Shown: positions 1 to 5,734, counted from the stretch's first letter. The stretch is DNA of 6,663 nt from Lachnospiraceae bacterium (GCA_003447895.1 DLYC01000293.1:314-6976), one strand, 5' to 3'. Notes: generated from the sequence alone by a model not told the origin. Numbers and translations: made by a program.

Positions 1-1
1 A

Positions 2-535
2 AAGCTTGTCAAGACGATTGGCTACAAGGAAGGGCTTCCGGTCGTCATCAACCCCGGCATCCTGGATCCCAAGAAGTTCATCGATACAGTTCTCAACGTA
101 AGAATTCCCAATCCCTTCATGCCTGACACGCCGCAGAGAATTGCCACCGACACTTCCCAGAAGCTGGCAATCCGCTTCGGCGAGACCATCAAGGCCTACG
201 ACAAGTCCGACGAGCTCGATGTCGCTGACCTCAAGCTCATCCCTCTGGTGCAGGCAGGCTGGCTCCGCTACATGATGGGCATCGATGACAACGGCGAAGC
301 TTTCGAAATCTCCCCCGACCCGCTGGCACATACAGTGCAGTCTGTCTTGGCAGACATCAAGCTCGGAGAGAACAAAGACGTGGAGGCGACCATCGCCCCT
401 CTCCTTCACAGCGAGGCGATCTTCGGCGTAGACCTCTATAAAGTCGGCATGGCTCCCAAGGTAGTCGCCTACTTCAAAGAACTCACCGCAGGTCCCGGCG
501 CCGTCCGCGCGACCCTGAAGAAATACACAATTTAA
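2..535 (+). CDS. Mannitol-type polyol dehydrogenase, C-terminal part (5' end outside window)
   Basis: The reading frame is open from base 2 to a TAA at 533-535, giving the last 177 residues of a longer protein. The fragment matches the C-terminal helical domain of the mannitol dehydrogenase family (long-chain NAD(P)-dependent polyol dehydrogenases, which include mannitol 2-dehydrogenase, mannitol-1-phosphate dehydrogenase and fructuronate reductase). The clearest signature is the run NPFMPDTPQRIATDTSQKL, followed by the conserved IRFGETIKAY segment; upstream of it is a GLPVVINPGILDPKKF stretch typical of this group. Family members interconvert a ketose or keto-sugar acid with the corresponding polyol or hydroxy acid in the cytoplasm. 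The N-terminal Rossmann domain and the catalytic Lys/Asn/His motif lie outside the window, so the substrate cannot be assigned. The internal ATG at 119 falls inside the conserved motif and is not the real start. A 70-bp palindrome begins 7 nt after the stop. Confidence 0.88.
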   Translation, partial: KLVKTIGYKEGLPVVINPGILDPKKFIDTVLNVRIPNPFMPDTPQRIATDTSQKLAIRFGETIKAYDKSDELDVADLKLIPLVQAGWLRYMMGIDDNGEAFEISPDPLAHTVQSVLADIKLGENKDVEATIAPLLHSEAIFGVDLYKVGMAPKVVAYFKELTAGPGAVRATLKKYTI

Positions 536-541
536 GACATA

Positions 542-611
542 GGAGGTGCCTGGCACCATAAAATTTTTATAAACTGCAGTTTATAGAAATTTTATGGTGC
601 CAGGCACCTCC
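542..611 (+). repeat. Palindromic repeat copy 1: 35-bp arms, no loop
   Basis: Bases 542-576 pair with 577-611 across a central CTGCAG. The only imperfect pair is T567 with G586, a G-U wobble in + strand RNA. The outermost motif GGTGCCTGGCACC (545-557) is itself a palindrome and recurs as GGTGCCAGGCACC at the other end (596-608), so the structure is nested. The middle is AT-rich (TTTATAAACTGCAG). The 64-bp core at 545-608 recurs in reverse orientation at 2700-2763 with 57 of 64 positions identical. It fills most of the gap between the polyol dehydrogenase stop and the thioesterase. No T-run follows it on the + strand, so it is not a classical intrinsic terminator. It may be a REP/MITE-like dispersed element or an RNA hairpin that sets mRNA stability; no transposase is nearby. 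Confidence 0.9.
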
Positions 612-623
612 ATTGCAGCATCC

Positions 624-629
624 AAGGAG
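624..629 (+). promoter_or_regulatory. Ribosome binding site of the thioesterase gene
   Basis: AAGGAG ends 5 nt before the ATG at 635. It lies outside the palindrome, which ends at 611, so ribosome access should survive hairpin formation. It fixes 635 as the start. Confidence 0.75.
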
Positions 630-634
630 TACTC

Positions 635-1033
635 ATGAATTACGAAGAATTGATGAACAAATACAATAGTGCCAATCCCTTTGCCAACACCATCGGCGTT
701 CATGTCACCGAGGTGGGCGACGGTTACGCGCAGGCTGAAGTGGAGATCGCCCCTATGCACGTCAACACGATCCAGTCCCTGCACGGCGGTGTCGCCTTTA
801 CGCTCGCCGACACGACGACCGGCTGCGCCGCAAGAACCCGGGGACAGATCTGTACGACGATCGAGGGAAAGCTCAACTACATCCGCGCCGCCAAGCTTGA
901 CGACAAGAAGCTGATCGGGAAGGCCAAGGTCGTGCACTTCGGCCGCAAGACCATCGTTCTGACCTGCGACATCCTGACCGGAAAGGGCAAGCTGATCGCG
1001 ACCGGCCTGTTCACCTACTTCGTTCTTTCGTAA
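635..1033 (+). CDS. PaaI-family hotdog-fold thioesterase
   Basis: The 132-residue protein has the length and layout of a single-domain PaaI-like acyl-CoA thioesterase. The diagnostic motif is HGG at residues 50-52, followed by FTLAD with the likely catalytic Asp59, in the typical N-x5-HGG-x6-D arrangement (Asn44). The beta-strand-rich second half (KLNYIRAAK, GKAKVVHFGRKTIVLTCDI) fits the hotdog sheet. Such enzymes hydrolyse acyl- or aryl-CoA thioesters in the cytoplasm, usually as homotetramers; the real substrate is not readable from sequence. It has its own ribosome binding site but no obvious promoter, so co-transcription with the upstream polyol dehydrogenase through the palindrome is plausible. 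A functional link between the two is not evident. The stop is TAA at 1031-1033, followed by a hairpin. Confidence 0.88.
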   Translation: MNYEELMNKYNSANPFANTIGVHVTEVGDGYAQAEVEIAPMHVNTIQSLHGGVAFTLADTTTGCAARTRGQICTTIEGKLNYIRAAKLDDKKLIGKAKVVHFGRKTIVLTCDILTGKGKLIATGLFTYFVLS

Positions 1034-1046
1034 AGTTTCCGATCCC

Positions 1047-1076
1047 ACTTTCCGGCGGAATAATCCGTCGGAAAGT
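1047..1076. terminator. Hairpin between convergent genes, possible bidirectional terminator
   Basis: ACTTTCCGGCGGA (1047-1059) pairs with TCCGTCGGAAAGT (1064-1076) over an ATAA loop. That is 13 bp with one G-T pair. It lies between the thioesterase stop (1033) and the stop of the convergent regulator (1102). Only a weak T-rich stretch follows on the + strand (CTCATTTT, 1084-1091), and none follows on the - strand. A second short stem, CCGGCA/TGCCGG at 1092-1097 and 1109-1114, overlaps the regulator stop. Position suggests a terminator; the poor U-tract lowers confidence. Confidence 0.5.
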
Positions 1077-1101
1077 CCTGTCCCTCATTTTCCGGCAGCC
1101 C

Positions 1102-2253
1102 TCACATTTGCCGGATCATACAGGCCACCATAAAGACCATGCGCTCCTCCGGCGTCTCAAGGCTGCTGCCGAGAAGGCTCTTGATGTTGGCCATCCGGTA
1201 CAGGATCGTATTTCTGTGGACGAACAGCTCCTCTGACACCGCTTTGATACTTCCGCCGTTTCTAAGAAACGACTCCAGGGTCATCAAATACTCCCCGTTA
1301 TGATCCCGGTCGTACTCGATGAGCGGCGAGAGCGGCTTGTCCGAGAGATCCTTAAGGAGCGCCCTGTCCTCCACCATATACAGCATCCTGTAAAGTCCCA
1401 TTTGGTCAAAAAACTGAATCCCTCTCTCTCTTTTGACAGCCATTTCCGCGGCTGCCCGCGCGCGCTTGTAGGCCAGGTGGAGGTTCTCGATGTCCTTCAC
1501 CTGATCGCTCACGCCGATATAGACCTTCCGGTCCGGGATCCTTCGCGTGACCCGCTCCGCGAAGGCCTCCAGAATTTCCGCGCACTCCTCCTCTTCCATC
1601 GCGTTCATGATGATCACGAAGTACGACGCATAGTAAAAGAAATGGCCGTTGTGCGTCAGGTTGGTCAGATACAGCTGCATGCGGTAGGCCATCCGACGCC
1701 GCTCCACGGTGTCCATCTTGTCCAGGTCCCCGGTGGTGACAAGGGCCACCTCAAACGTCCCGTCCAGGTCAAAGTGCGGAAGGAGCTCCCTCGTGTAAAG
1801 GTCCTGCGCCTCGGGCTGCTCGATGGCGCGGATCAGGGCGCCGGAAATCTGCTCGTCCGTCTCGGACTGCACAAAGATCCGGATCGTGATGTCCTTCATC
1901 AGATCGGACAGGGAGATTTCCCATGGCACCACCAGGAGCGGGAAACCGCTCTCGTCACAGTATTCCTTCACGGATCGCGGGATTTCCTTCACATAGTACC
2001 CCGTGTTGACGAGAAGACCGGACGCGTTGTGCGTGTGAAGCTCCCTGGCGAGCCGCAGCATGTCTTCCTCCTTCTGGAAACCGAGCCCTGTCGTAACGGC
2101 AAATTCCTTCCCGGTAAAGTTGTGTATGATCGTCAGGTCCTCCAGCATCAAAAGCCAGCTGATCGAGTTGGACCAGCCGGCACTTCCGGCGACCATCACC
2201 ATCTTGTAGCGGTCCTGGGATACGACCAGCATGTCTTCTATCGTAAAACCCAT
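1102..2253 (-). CDS. PucR-family transcriptional regulator (PucR N-domain plus C-terminal HTH)
   Basis: The 383-residue protein has the standard three-part layout of PucR/CdaR-type regulators. Residues about 5-128 form the PucR N-terminal ligand domain (MGFTIEDML start; LVNTGYYVKEIP; FPLLVVPWEISLSDL). Residues about 150-275 form the degenerate GGDEF-like middle domain (YIGVSDQVKDIENLHLAYKR). Residues about 325-381 are the C-terminal helix-turn-helix, with GGSIKAVSEELFVHRNTILY as the DNA-binding signature. Relatives control purine, amino-acid or sugar-acid catabolism, often as activators responding to a metabolite; the ligand here is unknown. The start at 2253 is fixed by AGGAGGTG 4 nt upstream. 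The stop is TGA at 1102-1104. The gene converges with the polyol dehydrogenase/thioesterase block and diverges from a small gene at 2514, so either could be its target. A perfect inverted repeat at 2338-2354 in the divergent region is a candidate binding site. Confidence 0.9.
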   Translation of the reverse strand: MGFTIEDMLVVSQDRYKMVMVAGSAGWSNSISWLLMLEDLTIIHNFTGKEFAVTTGLGFQKEEDMLRLARELHTHNASGLLVNTGYYVKEIPRSVKEYCDESGFPLLVVPWEISLSDLMKDITIRIFVQSETDEQISGALIRAIEQPEAQDLYTRELLPHFDLDGTFEVALVTTGDLDKMDTVERRRMAYRMQLYLTNLTHNGHFFYYASYFVIIMNAMEEEECAEILEAFAERVTRRIPDRKVYIGVSDQVKDIENLHLAYKRARAAAEMAVKRERGIQFFDQMGLYRMLYMVEDRALLKDLSDKPLSPLIEYDRDHNGEYLMTLESFLRNGGSIKAVSEELFVHRNTILYRMANIKSLLGSSLETPEERMVFMVACMIRQM

Positions 2254-2257
2254 GTTT

Positions 2258-2265
2258 CACCTCCT
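2258..2265 (-). promoter_or_regulatory. Strong ribosome binding site of the PucR-family gene
   Basis: On the - strand this reads AGGAGGTG, nearly a full anti-Shine-Dalgarno match, 4 nt from the ATG at 2253. It decides the start. Confidence 0.8.
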
Positions 2266-2325
2266 GTAACTGTCATTGCCCTCCGGGGTCTGTGATACGG
2301 TGTTTCCTGTTCTGCCACCATTTCC

Positions 2326-2354
2326 ATTGTACACGGTTTGTGCTCGCAGCACAA
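2326..2354 (-). promoter_or_regulatory. Candidate promoter of the PucR-family gene
   Basis: On the - strand, TTGTGC (2354-2349) is separated by 17 nt from TACAAT (2331-2326), five of six matches to the -10 consensus. The -35 is weak (TTG plus poor remainder), which would suit a regulated promoter. The -35 lies inside the inverted repeat at 2338-2354. The 5' leader would be about 65 nt. Confidence 0.45.
2338..2354. promoter_or_regulatory. Candidate operator: perfect 7-3-7 inverted repeat
   Basis: TTGTGCT (2338-2344), CGC, AGCACAA (2348-2354) is a perfect dyad. It overlaps the presumed -35 and spacer of the divergent regulator gene, and its centre at 2346 lies about 60 nt upstream of the likely start site of the + strand transcript. 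This is a typical place for a dimeric regulator that represses its own gene and activates the divergent one. That the PucR-like protein binds here is inference. Confidence 0.45.
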
Positions 2355-2370
2355 TTTATGCATTTATATT

Positions 2371-2401
2371 TTGACATACAGCCTGTAGTAATGAATATTC
2401 T
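2371..2401 (+). promoter_or_regulatory. Candidate sigma-70-type promoter for the small + strand gene
   Basis: A perfect TTGACA at 2371-2376 is followed either by AATATT after 17 nt (2394-2399) or by TATTCT after 19 nt (2396-2401). Neither -10 is strong, so the promoter may depend on an activator. The 5' leader would be about 105 nt, long enough to hold the structured region at 2441-2490. Confidence 0.5.
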
Positions 2402-2440
2402 ATTTGATATCATGGACTTAGAAAACAAAAGGAAATCAGT

Positions 2441-2490
2441 TAACCTCTGAGGTGCCGCAGGTGGTTTCGCGGCGCCCCGGCAACGGATCG
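2441..2490 (+). promoter_or_regulatory. Structured GC-rich 5' leader of the small gene, unclassified
   Basis: GGTGCCGC (2451-2458) pairs with GCGGCGCC (2469-2476) around a 10-nt loop; all eight positions pair, one as G-U. It is followed directly by CCG-GCAA-CGG (2477-2486), a small stem closed by a GNRA tetraloop, which could stack on the first helix. About 10 nt later comes the ribosome binding site. The base composition differs sharply from the AT-rich promoter just upstream. It could be a cis-acting RNA element or simply a stabilising leader. I do not recognise it as a known riboswitch class. Confidence 0.3.
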
Positions 2491-2496
2491 ATACAT

Positions 2497-2505
2497 AAGG
2501 GGAGG
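2497..2505 (+). promoter_or_regulatory. Ribosome binding site of the 58-codon gene
   Basis: AAGGGGAGG lies 8 nt before the ATG at 2514. Its strength is the best evidence that the following small ORF is translated. Confidence 0.65.
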
Positions 2506-2513
2506 ATCAGGAA

Positions 2514-2690
2514 ATGACTAAGAACGCGAATTTAACTTATGACAAGCTGGCTGTCGGAAGCGGCATGCCTGAGTGGGTGCGCTCCGAGCGCTATGAGTAC
2601 TGTGAAGATTTCTGTGAGAATTACGCAGAAGGAAAGGAAGGCGGCCTTTGGGCGAAACTTGCTTCCCTCCTGACAGCGCTTTTCATCTAA
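2514..2690 (+). CDS. Small hypothetical protein, 58 residues
   Basis: The frame runs from an ATG with a strong ribosome binding site to TAA at 2688-2690. I do not recognise the product. The N-terminal half is polar and fairly acidic, with MTKNANLTYDKLAVGSGMPE, then aromatic- and charge-rich WVRSERYEYCEDFCENYAEG containing two cysteines (residues 30 and 34, spaced CxxxC). The C-terminal end, GGLWAKLASLLTALFI, is a short hydrophobic or amphipathic helix that could touch the membrane. There is no signal peptide. The gene is preceded by a perfect TTGACA, a candidate operator and a structured leader, and stands alone between the divergent PucR-family gene and a convergent operon. It ends 9 nt before palindrome copy 2. 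It could be a PucR target, a small membrane-associated regulator, or the remnant of a longer gene; no function is claimed. Confidence 0.6.
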   Translation: MTKNANLTYDKLAVGSGMPEWVRSERYEYCEDFCENYAEGKEGGLWAKLASLLTALFI

Positions 2691-2699
2691 AAGCGAAAA

Positions 2700-2763
2700 G
2701 GTGCCAGGCTTCATTAAATTTCTATAAACTACAGTTTATAAAAATTTAATGGTGCCTGGCACC
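2700..2763 (-). repeat. Palindromic repeat copy 2, inverted relative to copy 1
   Basis: Bases 2700-2731 pair with 2732-2763. The imperfect positions are 2710/2753, 2711/2752, 2722/2741 and the central pair 2731/2732. Read on the - strand it matches 545-608 at 57 of 64 positions and keeps the same off-centre T-G pair, which shows that the copy is inverted. Differences at element positions 7 and 58, and at 16 and 49, are compensatory: both partners changed and pairing was kept. On the - strand the hairpin is followed by TTTTCGCTTTT (2700 down to 2690), so it can serve as an intrinsic terminator for the oxidoreductase operon; its - strand start is 7 nt after that gene's stop. On the + strand it follows the 58-codon gene by 9 nt. 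Confidence 0.9.
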
Positions 2764-2770
2764 ATTAATT

Positions 2771-3745
2771 TTATCTGAACTTTATGCCCGCCTGGATCCT
2801 GGCCCGGTTCAGCACTTCGTTCACATCGAGGCTCTTCTGCAGCATCCCGTAGCAGAACTCATAATCCTTTTCATCGATTGCCCGAATAAACTCCGTAAAT
2901 TCCGGAATCATGCGCTTCTCCGCGTACAGCTCCTGGCAGACCTCGACGGTCCCGTCCCGCAGCTGCATGATCGCCGCGCCGACTTTGTTGGGCGTCATCT
3001 CCGTCCTGATAAATCCGTTCGTCCCCTGGATGATCCCGCCGCTGTCGCCGCCACAGTCCTTGGCCGCTGTACAGACCGCCGTAAAGTCAGGATAGAGCAT
3101 CATGAGAACACCGCTCGTATCGATATTCCGCTCCATATTGGGAAAATAGGAAATGCTCTCCGGCTTTCCGAACAGCCCCATGACATAGTGAATATTGTAG
3201 AGATTGAGGTCCATGAGCGCCCCGCCCGATTTCTTGGGGTCGAAGGCCGGCGCGATGATCCCCTTCTTGAAATTGTCATAGCGGCTGGAATACTGGCAGA
3301 AGCGGCTCTGCACGAGCTTAATATCCCCAAGAAGCGGAAGCCACTTCCGGATCTTCTGATAGCCGGTCATGTAGACTGTCGTAATCGCCTCGAACAGAAA
3401 CCTCTTTTTCTTCCTGGCCAGCGCCGCAAGGCTCTCCGCCTGCCCGGCATCGTCCGTCATCGGCTTCTCGACAATGACGTTCAGGCCCGCCTCCAGCGCC
3501 TTTTTGCAGTACATGAAGTGCATATTGTTGGGCACCGCCACATAAACCGTGTCGATTCCCGCGCCAAACAGCTCCTCGAGATCATGCGCGGCATTGGGAA
3601 TCCCGTACTGCTCGCTCAGCGCCTCCGCCTTCTCGTATCCGGTGGGGCTTCCCATGATCGACACAATTTCCAGCCCCTTCATCTTCACCAGCTCAGGCAG
3701 AAAGTCCTTGACGATCAGACCCGTTCCGATAATTCCGAGTTTCAT
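2771..3745 (-). CDS. Gfo/Idh/MocA-family NAD(P)-dependent oxidoreductase
   Basis: The 324-residue protein begins with a Rossmann nucleotide-binding motif, GIIGTG at residues 4-9, and carries the family hallmark EKP at 93-95 (NVIVEKPMT), whose lysine normally acts in catalysis. The C-terminal dimerisation/substrate domain contains GGALMDLNLYNIHY (174-187), equivalent to the usual GG-x-LxDxGxH region; Asp179 and His186 are candidate active-site residues. Length is typical. Family members oxidise or reduce sugars, inositols and related compounds with NAD(P) in the cytoplasm; the substrate here is not predictable. The start at 3745 is supported by GGGAG (3753-3757) 7 nt upstream. It lies 16 nt after the ABC1-type kinase stop and so is probably the last gene of that operon, although no functional link is obvious. 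The stop is TAA; palindrome copy 2 follows as probable terminator. Confidence 0.9.
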   Translation of the reverse strand: MKLGIIGTGLIVKDFLPELVKMKGLEIVSIMGSPTGYEKAEALSEQYGIPNAAHDLEELFGAGIDTVYVAVPNNMHFMYCKKALEAGLNVIVEKPMTDDAGQAESLAALARKKKRFLFEAITTVYMTGYQKIRKWLPLLGDIKLVQSRFCQYSSRYDNFKKGIIAPAFDPKKSGGALMDLNLYNIHYVMGLFGKPESISYFPNMERNIDTSGVLMMLYPDFTAVCTAAKDCGGDSGGIIQGTNGFIRTEMTPNKVGAAIMQLRDGTVEVCQELYAEKRMIPEFTEFIRAIDEKDYEFCYGMLQKSLDVNEVLNRARIQAGIKFR

Positions 3746-3761
3746 ATCGTTTCTCCCTTCG

Positions 3762-5393
3762 CTACTTGTTTCTCGTCAGCAAATGCCGTATGAAAACGTA
3801 CAGGCAGATGATAAATGCCAAAATATAGCCGAAAAAGCCCAACGCCGGTATCCCAAGAAGTCTCGGCTTCATATCGGTTGTGCAGATAATACTGGAACTT
3901 ATGAGGAGCGCCATGACCCAGAGTCCCATGACCACGTTTCGCACGAGCCTTCTCATCAGCTGCGAGAATTTCTTCGTCGCGTCCAGCTCCATGTTCACCC
4001 TGGCCTGGCCTTTTAAGTACTCCTCCAGCGCTATTTTGACAAGCGGGGGAATGTCCAGTGTCCGCCCCGCCGCCTTGTAGATGCGCCGCCCGGCCTTACT
4101 TGCCTCCACCCGCAGGTCGAAGTTCTGCAGCATCTCTTCCTTGAGCCTTGCCGCCGCGATCTCCGCCATGTTGATGTCCGGACTGATGTTTAGAAGAACC
4201 CCCTGCATCTGCGTGAGGCCCCGCACCAGCATCGTCATTCCGTGCGGGAGCTTGATGGAGTTGTTCTTCATGATCTCCATTGTATCCCGGAAGAATTCCA
4301 CCGCGTCGATGCTCCCCATGGAGGCGTTTCCGTAGCGGTCCATAAGGTCCCGCAGCTCCCCGTAGAGCTTTCCGGAGTCGATCTTTCCCTGCACGTCGCC
4401 AAGCTCCAGGATCGTGGACTCAAGGACCGCGATGTCGCCCACCGCGATGGCTCTGACCGCCCGGGCCATGAGATTCCGGTCGCGGTTTGTAAGGCGCCCC
4501 ATCATGCCCATGTCGATCCAGACGATCTTTCCGTCCAGAACCTTGACATTGCCCGGATGCGGATCCGCGTGGAAAAAGCCGTCGTCCATGACCTGCTTTA
4601 CATAATTGTTGACAAGCTTTCGCCCGATCTCGGCCAGATCATAGCCCTCCGCCAGAAGGCTCTTCTTGTCATCCACGGGGCAGCCCCCGATATACTCCAT
4701 GACCAGCACGCGGGAAGTCGTGTACTCGTGGTACAGCTTCGGGCAGCGGATGTAGCGGATCCCCTGGTTGTTCCGGGTGAACTCCTCCATGTTGGACGCT
4801 TCCTTGAGGAAATCCATCTCCTCCTGCGCCGTCGCCCAGAGCTCGTCGAGCACCATGTCAAAATCTACAACGTTCTTAAGTCCGCCCACCGGCGGCAGGA
4901 TTCCCACGGCCCGCTTGAGAAGGCCGATATCCCTGGCCATGATGTCGTAGATGCCCTTTCGCTCTACCTTGACAATGACGTCCCGCCCGTCCAAAAGCTT
5001 CGCCCTGTGGACCTGCGCGATCGACGCCGATCCCAGCGTCTCTTTCTCTATGGAGGCAAAGATCTGGTGCCAGTCCTCTCTGTAGGACCGGTTGATCACT
5101 TCCTCCATCTCCTCAAAGGGCATCGGCGTAACTTCAGAAGTAAGCTTCATCAGCTCATCACAATAGCGCTGCGGCAGAACGTCGGAATGAAGCGACATGA
5201 TCTGCCCCAGCTTGACATAGGTGGGCCCGAGCTCCTCGAGGATCGCGCGCAGTTTCTCCGGCGTGACACCCCTTGTGATCTGGTGCTTCCGGAGAACTGC
5301 GGTGATCTCCCCGAGCCTTGCCCTGTTGTCTATTTTGCCCTTATCGGACTGCGCAGCGCTCTCCTGCCCTGCGTTCCTGTCATCAGAACTCAC
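3762..5393 (-). CDS. ABC1/UbiB-family atypical protein kinase-like protein, membrane-anchored
   Basis: At 543 residues the protein has full UbiB/AarF length. Family motifs appear in order. KxGQ is at 61-64 (VKLGQIMS). The nucleotide loop SASIAQVH at 122-129 replaces the eukaryotic alanine-rich form. Lys142 sits in VKVERKG, and EEMDFLKEASN is at 191-201. The catalytic HADPHPGN is at 275-282. The metal-binding Asp294 lies in DMG, where most kinases have DFG. Two C-terminal membrane helices span about 487-504 and 513-535, as in UbiB. Proteobacterial members support ubiquinone synthesis, which Firmicutes of this kind lack, so the role is probably ATP-dependent handling of a membrane lipid or quinone-like molecule. 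The start is GTG at 5393, overlapping the upstream TGA as GTGA, with GGAG at 5401-5404 placed 7 nt before it. Such overlap suggests translational coupling to the phasin-like gene. Confidence 0.92.
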   Translation of the reverse strand: MSSDDRNAGQESAAQSDKGKIDNRARLGEITAVLRKHQITRGVTPEKLRAILEELGPTYVKLGQIMSLHSDVLPQRYCDELMKLTSEVTPMPFEEMEEVINRSYREDWHQIFASIEKETLGSASIAQVHRAKLLDGRDVIVKVERKGIYDIMARDIGLLKRAVGILPPVGGLKNVVDFDMVLDELWATAQEEMDFLKEASNMEEFTRNNQGIRYIRCPKLYHEYTTSRVLVMEYIGGCPVDDKKSLLAEGYDLAEIGRKLVNNYVKQVMDDGFFHADPHPGNVKVLDGKIVWIDMGMMGRLTNRDRNLMARAVRAIAVGDIAVLESTILELGDVQGKIDSGKLYGELRDLMDRYGNASMGSIDAVEFFRDTMEIMKNNSIKLPHGMTMLVRGLTQMQGVLLNISPDINMAEIAAARLKEEMLQNFDLRVEASKAGRRIYKAAGRTLDIPPLVKIALEEYLKGQARVNMELDATKKFSQLMRRLVRNVVMGLWVMALLISSSIICTTDMKPRLLGIPALGFFGYILAFIICLYVFIRHLLTRNK

Positions 5394-5734
5394 TGATCGT
5401 CTCCACCCTTGGCAGCGCTCTCAGCCTCTTTGATCATGGCTTTGAGCTTTTCCAGCTCTTCCGCAGACATGTCGGAGATCTTCTTTCCAAGCTCATCCGC
5501 CTTATCGGCAGCCTTCTCCTCTGCCTCCGCCTTGGCCGCTTCCACGTCCTCAAAGCTCTTCTTGACGCTGCGCTTCAGCTCCTGGTTGAGCTCCTTGCCC
5601 TGCTCGACCGTGATCTCGCCCTTCTTGACGAGCTCGTCCACGATCTGCTGGGATTTCTCAGCCGTCACTGCAACTGCGCCGATCCCCATCAGGACCAGTT
5701 TCTTGATTCCGTCACCAAATACATTGTTATCCAT
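5390..5734 (-). CDS. Phasin-like small coiled-coil protein
   Basis: The 114-residue protein has a short apolar stretch near the N-terminus (KKLVLMGIGAVAVTAEKS, residues 11-28). A long, highly charged, Ala/Glu/Lys-rich helix follows (about 45-110, with EAAKAEAEEKAADKADELGKK), predicted as coiled coil. This layout, including the DELVKKGEITVEQGKEL segment, resembles the group annotated as polyhydroxyalkanoate synthesis regulator phasin in Firmicutes. No PHA synthase is visible, so a real role in granules is doubtful; a scaffold or partner of the adjacent membrane kinase is more likely. Its ribosome binding site GGAGGT (5742-5747) lies 7 nt from the ATG at 5734. Its TGA overlaps the kinase GTG start by 4 nt, the strongest sign that the two proteins work together. 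The gap to the upstream kinase gene is 51 nt with no terminator. Confidence 0.78.
   Translation of the reverse strand: MDNNVFGDGIKKLVLMGIGAVAVTAEKSQQIVDELVKKGEITVEQGKELNQELKRSVKKSFEDVEAAKAEAEEKAADKADELGKKISDMSAEELEKLKAMIKEAESAAKGGDDQ

Noticed and set aside
541..546. AGGAGG as a ribosome binding site
   Set aside because: No start codon follows at a usable distance, and the sequence is part of, or adjacent to, the palindrome's left arm.
581..1048. 155-codon open frame on the - strand
   Set aside because: It is antisense to the hotdog thioesterase, and its upstream end runs through a terminator-like hairpin.
1300..2295. 331-codon open frame on the + strand
   Set aside because: It lies antisense to the PucR-family gene, is rich in His/Val/Arg from reverse reading of GC-rich codons, and has no domain or ribosome binding site.
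2441..2490. SAM-I riboswitch
   Set aside because: Only a short GGCAAC-like segment is similar; the kink-turn and the conserved core strands of SAM-I are absent.
2532..2714. 60-codon frame on the - strand
   Set aside because: Its ATG lies inside palindrome copy 2 with no ribosome binding site, and it opposes the better-supported small gene at 2514.
542..2763. CRISPR or ends of one composite transposon
   Set aside because: There are only two copies 2.1 kb apart, with no spacer periodicity. The DNA between them holds a thioesterase, a regulator and a small gene but no transposase, and no target duplication is visible.
4242..5396. 384-codon open frame on the + strand
   Set aside because: It is antisense to the ABC1/UbiB kinase, whose family motifs are unmistakable; the composition is that of a shadow frame.
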